In this document: positions 60,241-64,000 of the stretch, in pieces
Position numbering within the stretch: the first letter of the stretch is position 1
Layout: each line of letters starts with the position of its first letter
Origin: Adiantum capillus-veneris
Taxonomy: Eukaryota; Streptophyta; Polypodiopsida; Polypodiales; Pteridaceae
Reading direction: 5' to 3'
DNA: 64,000 nucleotides
NCBI GenBank assembly: GCA_014529385.2
Contig: CM043947.1
Span: 116,856,087-116,920,086, forward strand
The notes under the pieces: model-generated
The model's database searches: none
Seen by the model: only the letters and a program-made list of their open reading frames with translations
Told to the model about the DNA's origin: nothing
Translations under genes and position numbers: made by a program

Positions 60241-61095
60241 ATGTGTTTTTGTCAAAAATTTTCACACGCAAGTCCAATCATAGGTAACCCATACAATTTT
60301 GGCCCTCAAACTGCAATTAAAGGCTGAAAAGTCGAAAAAAAAATCCTTGAGAGACAAGAAACGCGTTTCTAGGAAGTAGGAAATGGGGGTGTTGGGGGGG
60401 GGGGGGGGGGGGGGGGGAGCAGGGGCAGGGGCAGAAACGGAGTTTTCGTGCAGTTTATGTATGCGAATTTCAATAGGTTATTACTTCTGAACGGTATGTA
60501 CCAGGTTTGGAAGCTGAGGATTTTCAAAATTGTTATGATATCTCACCTTATTGCAACAAATGAATTCTCCTCAACCCTAGAATGAATATTCCTCAACAAA
60601 TGAATTCTCCGCAACCCTAGAATTTACTATGGCTTGTGTTAATTGAAAGTGGAGAAGTTGTCAGGCAGACCACCTCAGGTACATTTATGCAATAGTACCT
60701 TTAAAACCAAAGCATAGTGATGAGCTACACCTCTAGGACCAAACTATGCCTCCTCAAGTGCGTCCCATTGTTAAAATACATTTAGCTTTTGCACAGCCCT
60801 TGTCAGCACATGCTACGGAAGCACACAAGAAACCAATCTATCAACTCAATACTCATCTATGAGAGCCATCAAAAGAAGAAAGAACAAGTCTTGTTGCTAC
60901 TAAAATCAATTCAATGAGAAGAGCCAATTTATCTAAACCTCATCAATCTAGCAGGGCCAAGAAAAGGTCATACAGTTTCAAGGCGATCACAACAATGATC
61001 ATGATATTTTGTGGGAAAGTTAGGCTTGAGTAAGTGATTCTGTTTTGAATTATTATAGACTTCTCCTTGATTAAATGATTGCAAGCTTTTTGCAG
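60241..61095. other. end of NUP85 intron 1
   Basis: Contains a poly-G run (60394-60417) and a short duplication of caacaaatgaattctcc(t/g)caaccctagaat (60555 and 60594). Otherwise it is AT-rich intron sequence ending in the acceptor cttttttgcag. Confidence 0.5.
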
Positions 61096-61935
61096 GTGGG
61101 AGACTGTGTTAGACTACAGTAGAAATATAAGTGCAGTTCTTGGAGCAAGTAAAAGTTCTTCTGGAGCTTCAATGACACAGTCAACAAAAAGTACCAGGGT
61201 AGACTTTCATGTCACCAGTGTTTTGATTTTGAGATTTACGTTGCTCGCAAATTCTTGTTACTTGTAGTAGGGGGGGCCTTCAAACTTAGGTAACTTGTTT
61301 TCTGATAGGATATGGAAATGCCTAGTATTTTGCGAGCTATATGGGATTTGCTGGAGATTTTCTATGTGGACAAGCATGCATCATCCTGGCTACCGGAGCA
61401 GCTCATCAATTGGCTGGAGGTGAGTTTGGGCTCTCTGATTCTCAGTTAATAGTTTTGTGGATTTCAGTTTTGAAGTTCCCTGGTTCTACAGAGATATGAC
61501 AAAGTGCTGGCCATTCTGGGACCAACTATTCATTGTAAACTTGCAGTTCTTCAGCCAAGACTTGTCAACACACGGGTAACTATTCTGTTATACAAGATGT
61601 TTTTGCAAAGCAATACTCTGTCTATGTTTTAAGGTTTTTGATTTGTCATTTGCAATTTTGAAATGTCTTGAGAACCACTCGAGTTACTCATCTCTTCAGT
61701 TTCCAGAAGACGATGAAGATTATTGGAGTGGCCTAACTTCTGCGCTTGCAGTTGGCTGGCTTGATGTTGTGGTACTCATCTTCAACTCAATTTCTGTGGG
61801 ATTGGTCTGTTATCATTGTTTAGGTGTCGATAAATATGTTACAGGTCAAGTGTTTGAGGATGCATGGATCTTACCAGCACGATCAAATAGACAATCGTCA
61901 GGTAGCGTAAGAGTTTGCATAATTTTATATCAGAG

Positions 61936-61966
<31 letters not shown>

Positions 61967-62408
61967 AGTTTGGAGAATAAGTCCAGCGTTTTCACATGGC
62001 ATCAGACAGAGAATGGACTTGTTGAAGCCGTTGTGGTTCTTATAACGAAAATGCCACGTTTGCGACCAAATCCTAAATTGGACACGCTAGGAGTTACGTA
62101 TACATTCAAACCGGAATTTTCCAAGGCAAGTTTTCCCGTTGTCTTTTCATCTTCTTGGTACCACATGATGTCTGATCATTTTTATCTTCAATTTTACTTG
62201 TGAAAAGGCCTGGGAACGGTGGCGAAATCAAATAGCAAAGCTCAATTCAAGCTCTTTCTGGCTGGAATGCACTCATGAAGGCACTGTAAATGGCCTTAAA
62301 CAGCTATTGTCGGTGCTACTTGGTGATGTCAATACATTAACTGCAGCCACTATGCATTGGATGGAGCTTTTGGTGTCACATTTTCTCTTTATCAGGCCAT
62401 TTTTAATG
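61096..62408 (+). CDS. NUP85: nucleoporin NUP85, exons 2-8 (gene continues beyond window)
   Basis: Exons: 61096-61198, 61309-61419, 61492-61575, 61700-61771, 61845-61901, 62006-62125, 62208-62408. All internal junctions are phase 0 and the reading frame stays open throughout. Diagnostic blocks are WETVLDYSRNIS, IWDLLEIFYVDKHASSWLPE, LINWLERYDKVL, DYWSGLTSALAVGWLDVV, MHGSYQHDQIDNRQ, TENGLVEAVVVLITKMPR, AWERWRNQIAKLNSS and HWMELLVSHFLFIRPF. All match plant NUP85 in order as I recall it. Exons 1-8 give 368 codons, about half of a typical plant protein of about 700 residues; the alpha-helical C-terminal half is missing from the window. Intron 7 uses a GC donor. Confidence 0.9.
61936..61966. repeat. 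poly-C run in NUP85 intron 6
   Basis: About 31 C in a 104-bp intron (61902-62005), some 40 bp upstream of the acceptor catcag. It replaces much of the usual pyrimidine/branch region. Confidence 0.93.
62126..62127 (+). other. NUP85: non-canonical GC splice donor, NUP85 intron 7
   Basis: Exon 7 ends TTTTCCAAG and is followed by GCAAGT. This is the strong consensus context (AAG|GCAAGT) of the minor GC-AG intron class. Exon 8 begins GCCTGGGAACGG after tgaaaag, giving FSKAWERW across the junction, which matches the expected protein. No nearby GT gives this frame. Confidence 0.85.
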
Positions 62409-63860
62409 GTAAAGTTCGCTTGTACGGATGATTGCATGTATGATTCAATGAAAGTCACGAACACCACATGAGAATGTTTAGGGCAGCGATGTTTCAATTT
62501 ACAACTATTCTGTTGTGATATCACTCACTAAATCTGTTTTACTGGGCACGAATTCATTGGCACTTAGCATAAAGCAACATAAAGAGCACAAGCTATTTTT
62601 TTAAAGCACAGGTGTCATCTGTTATCAATAACTATATGCCCTCAAAACTGTAATGGTCAACTGCTTTCAATTACTAGCCATAAAAGCTCTCGGTGAAGAA
62701 TCTGCCACGCTAGCAAATTCTAGGCGAGAAACCCAGAAGATGACCTCCAAAACTGTAACAAGAAAATCTCTCTAAAAAGAGTGAAAAATGCCTTGGCCAC
62801 TTCAGGAGGAACCATATCCTCTGAAAGATTTGCACTTTGGAGCAAAAGTACTCTCTCCATCTTCACCCCAAGGAACCAAGAGGAGTTAAACGGCACCAGT
62901 AGTGTGCTGTGATGTAAGAAGTGTAAGAAGCTCATAGTTGGGGTCATAACTCATCAATTTGTAAAATTTACAACCATGGATCTGAAGAGGAACAAGAGAA
63001 GGTTAACAGTTGATGCGAAGATGAGGGGGAAGAAACAACTGGCATCACCAAGAGATATTAATAGCAAACGGGAGCTGAAAAGGAAGAATGAGCAAGAACA
63101 TTGAATTGCATGTATCGGGCTAGTCACCTTGACAAGATGGTAGAAACACTTCAACAACACCAAGCTGAAACAAAACAACAAACTTGAACGTGAAAGAGAA
63201 CTTAACACAGTATACAAGAGACACAGGGTGGCGGAGTTCCACTCCCAGAAGCATTGGCCCCTCAACTAAGCGCCCATCACGGTATTTTTTTTATTGCCCA
63301 AGACCAAAGTCATAGTTTTCGAGTGTGGAAGAGTCATGTTCTCCCTCTGAGTCATCCACAGAGTCATAGTGCACTTGGTCGATGCATGGCACCCTCGGCC
63401 GCTCTTTAATAGGCACGGGTCTGAAAGCAACTGCCAAAAGCTACTCAAAAAGTCACACTTATTTTTTACAAGTGCAAAAGCACCACAATCAATTGCTAAC
63501 AGAAAGTGAGGCCCAAAGCATTGGGAAAACTCAACTCTTTCCATATCTGGTGTCCAAATAGCGGCCCCACGCACTTGATTCCAGATCTGTACGGTGCCAC
63601 GTCAACAGCATTTCACATGGTGAATCCAACCCAAATTCTCACGGCTCAGACTTGGGTCCACTCTGATCCAGTTCCAGCTCGGCTCTACTTCTCTTTTTCC
63701 CGTCCATTGCTAGCATGGCACGTCATCACTTGTGTGTTATAATCCCCTCTTAAAAGAAGAGCAATCACCCTCAATCATGCCTGCAAAATAGACATAAAAC
63801 CATTCTTCAGTAGACATTGGCTTCTTGCAAACATACCACTGACCATCCCCACAAGAGAGT
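62409..63860 (+). other. NUP85: NUP85 intron 8 (incomplete), no further exon recognised
   Basis: A good donor (ATG|gtaaag) at 62409 starts an intron with no further NUP85 block before the window ends. Minus-strand frames at 62720-63574 have no recognised motif. Part of this stretch may be transposon-derived. Confidence 0.5.
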
Positions 63861-63935
63861 GTTTGGATACTCTCATTACTATACGTGGACGATATTGTTC
63901 TCATTGGTGCCTCTTGCAGAGGGTTTACAGAGACT
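63861..63935 (+). pseudogene. Ty1/Copia RT motif fragment
   Basis: The + frame reads SLLYVDDIVLIGAS at about 63870-63912, the catalytic YVDD motif of Copia RT, and nothing else of the domain is visible. It is a small relic, or the edge of a larger degraded element, inside NUP85 intron 8. Confidence 0.5.
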
Positions 63936-64000
63936 AGACCTAGTCTAGACCATTGTAGTTTGTCTGGTCTGATGCATGATGGATAGAGAGATATGGGGAA

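Larger units (their letters stand above)
29236..61095 (+). other. NUP85: NUP85 intron 1 (31.9 kb), packed with nested retroelements
   Basis: Donor gtaaaaac at 29236, acceptor ttttttgcag ending at 61095. The split codon TG|G restores Trp exactly. Every recognisable element between these points has its own explanation (LINE-C, LTR A1, A2 and B, LINE-G fragment, gypsy gag, tandem repeats), and no competing plant gene is seen. The other introns located here are only 72-124 bp, so the expansion is confined to this one so far as the window shows. Confidence 0.8.

Noticed and set aside
61643-62203. Single 186-codon ORF across 61643-62203
   Set aside because: It reads through NUP85 exons and introns, including the poly-C run as poly-Pro. 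The spliced exon model explains the conserved segments.

Overview
This 64 kb window comes from a large, transposon-rich eukaryotic nuclear genome, almost certainly a land plant. A fern-like or other seed-free vascular plant is my guess, not something the sequence proves. The evidence for a plant is: exons of a plant-type NUP85 nucleoporin, plant L1-type LINEs whose ORF1 looks like a DUF4283 protein plus a zinc knuckle, LTR retrotransposons primed by initiator tRNA-Met (TGGTATCAGAGC), many (GA)n/(CT)n microsatellites, and decay that fits CHG-context cytosine deamination.

Right half: one host gene, NUP85 on the + strand, spans about 28,880 to beyond the window. Exon 1 (28880-29235) is separated from exons 2-8 (61096-62408) by a 31.9 kb intron. 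The seven exons after it are packed into 1.3 kb. The intron holds a datable nest of mobile elements. A full-length minus-strand LINE ('LINE-C', 32933-55319, 9-bp target duplication ACACCTAGG) was interrupted by LTR element A2 (34151-38509, duplication CAAGT) and by LTR element B (38619-50246, duplication CCCTC). Element B was itself interrupted by LTR element A1 (43973-48369, duplication CAAAA) and by a 5'-truncated copy of another LINE ('LINE-G', 48908-49414) that landed inside a (GA)n tract. The rest of the intron holds a decayed Ty3-type gag with a 3' LTR start, a second LINE-C fragment, tandem repeats and homopolymer runs. Intron 8 runs off the window and ends near a Copia RT fragment.

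Left half (about 3.2-13.9 kb): two decayed, convergent coding units are interleaved with three islands of a self-complementary 16-mer (TATGCTAATTAGCATA and variants). The + strand unit has coiled-coil, RING-like and FCP1/HAD phosphatase-like segments. The - strand unit has the block pattern of a DDE transposase-like protein (DFAENY, DGVASQFK, GHGKGEHDGA, SCFCDAC). Two islands lie in apparent introns and one lies between the converging 3' ends. I infer one large, possibly undescribed, DNA-transposon-like unit, but I could not find its termini.

14.5-19.9 kb is a full-length but inactivated LINE-G on the - strand, bounded on both sides by (GA)n. 20-28.4 kb is a patchwork of Copia and LTR remnants, a foldback element and tandem repeats, ending with three 264-bp repeats just upstream of NUP85.

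No tRNA, rRNA or CRISPR features were found. All protein family names rest on motifs recognised by eye.
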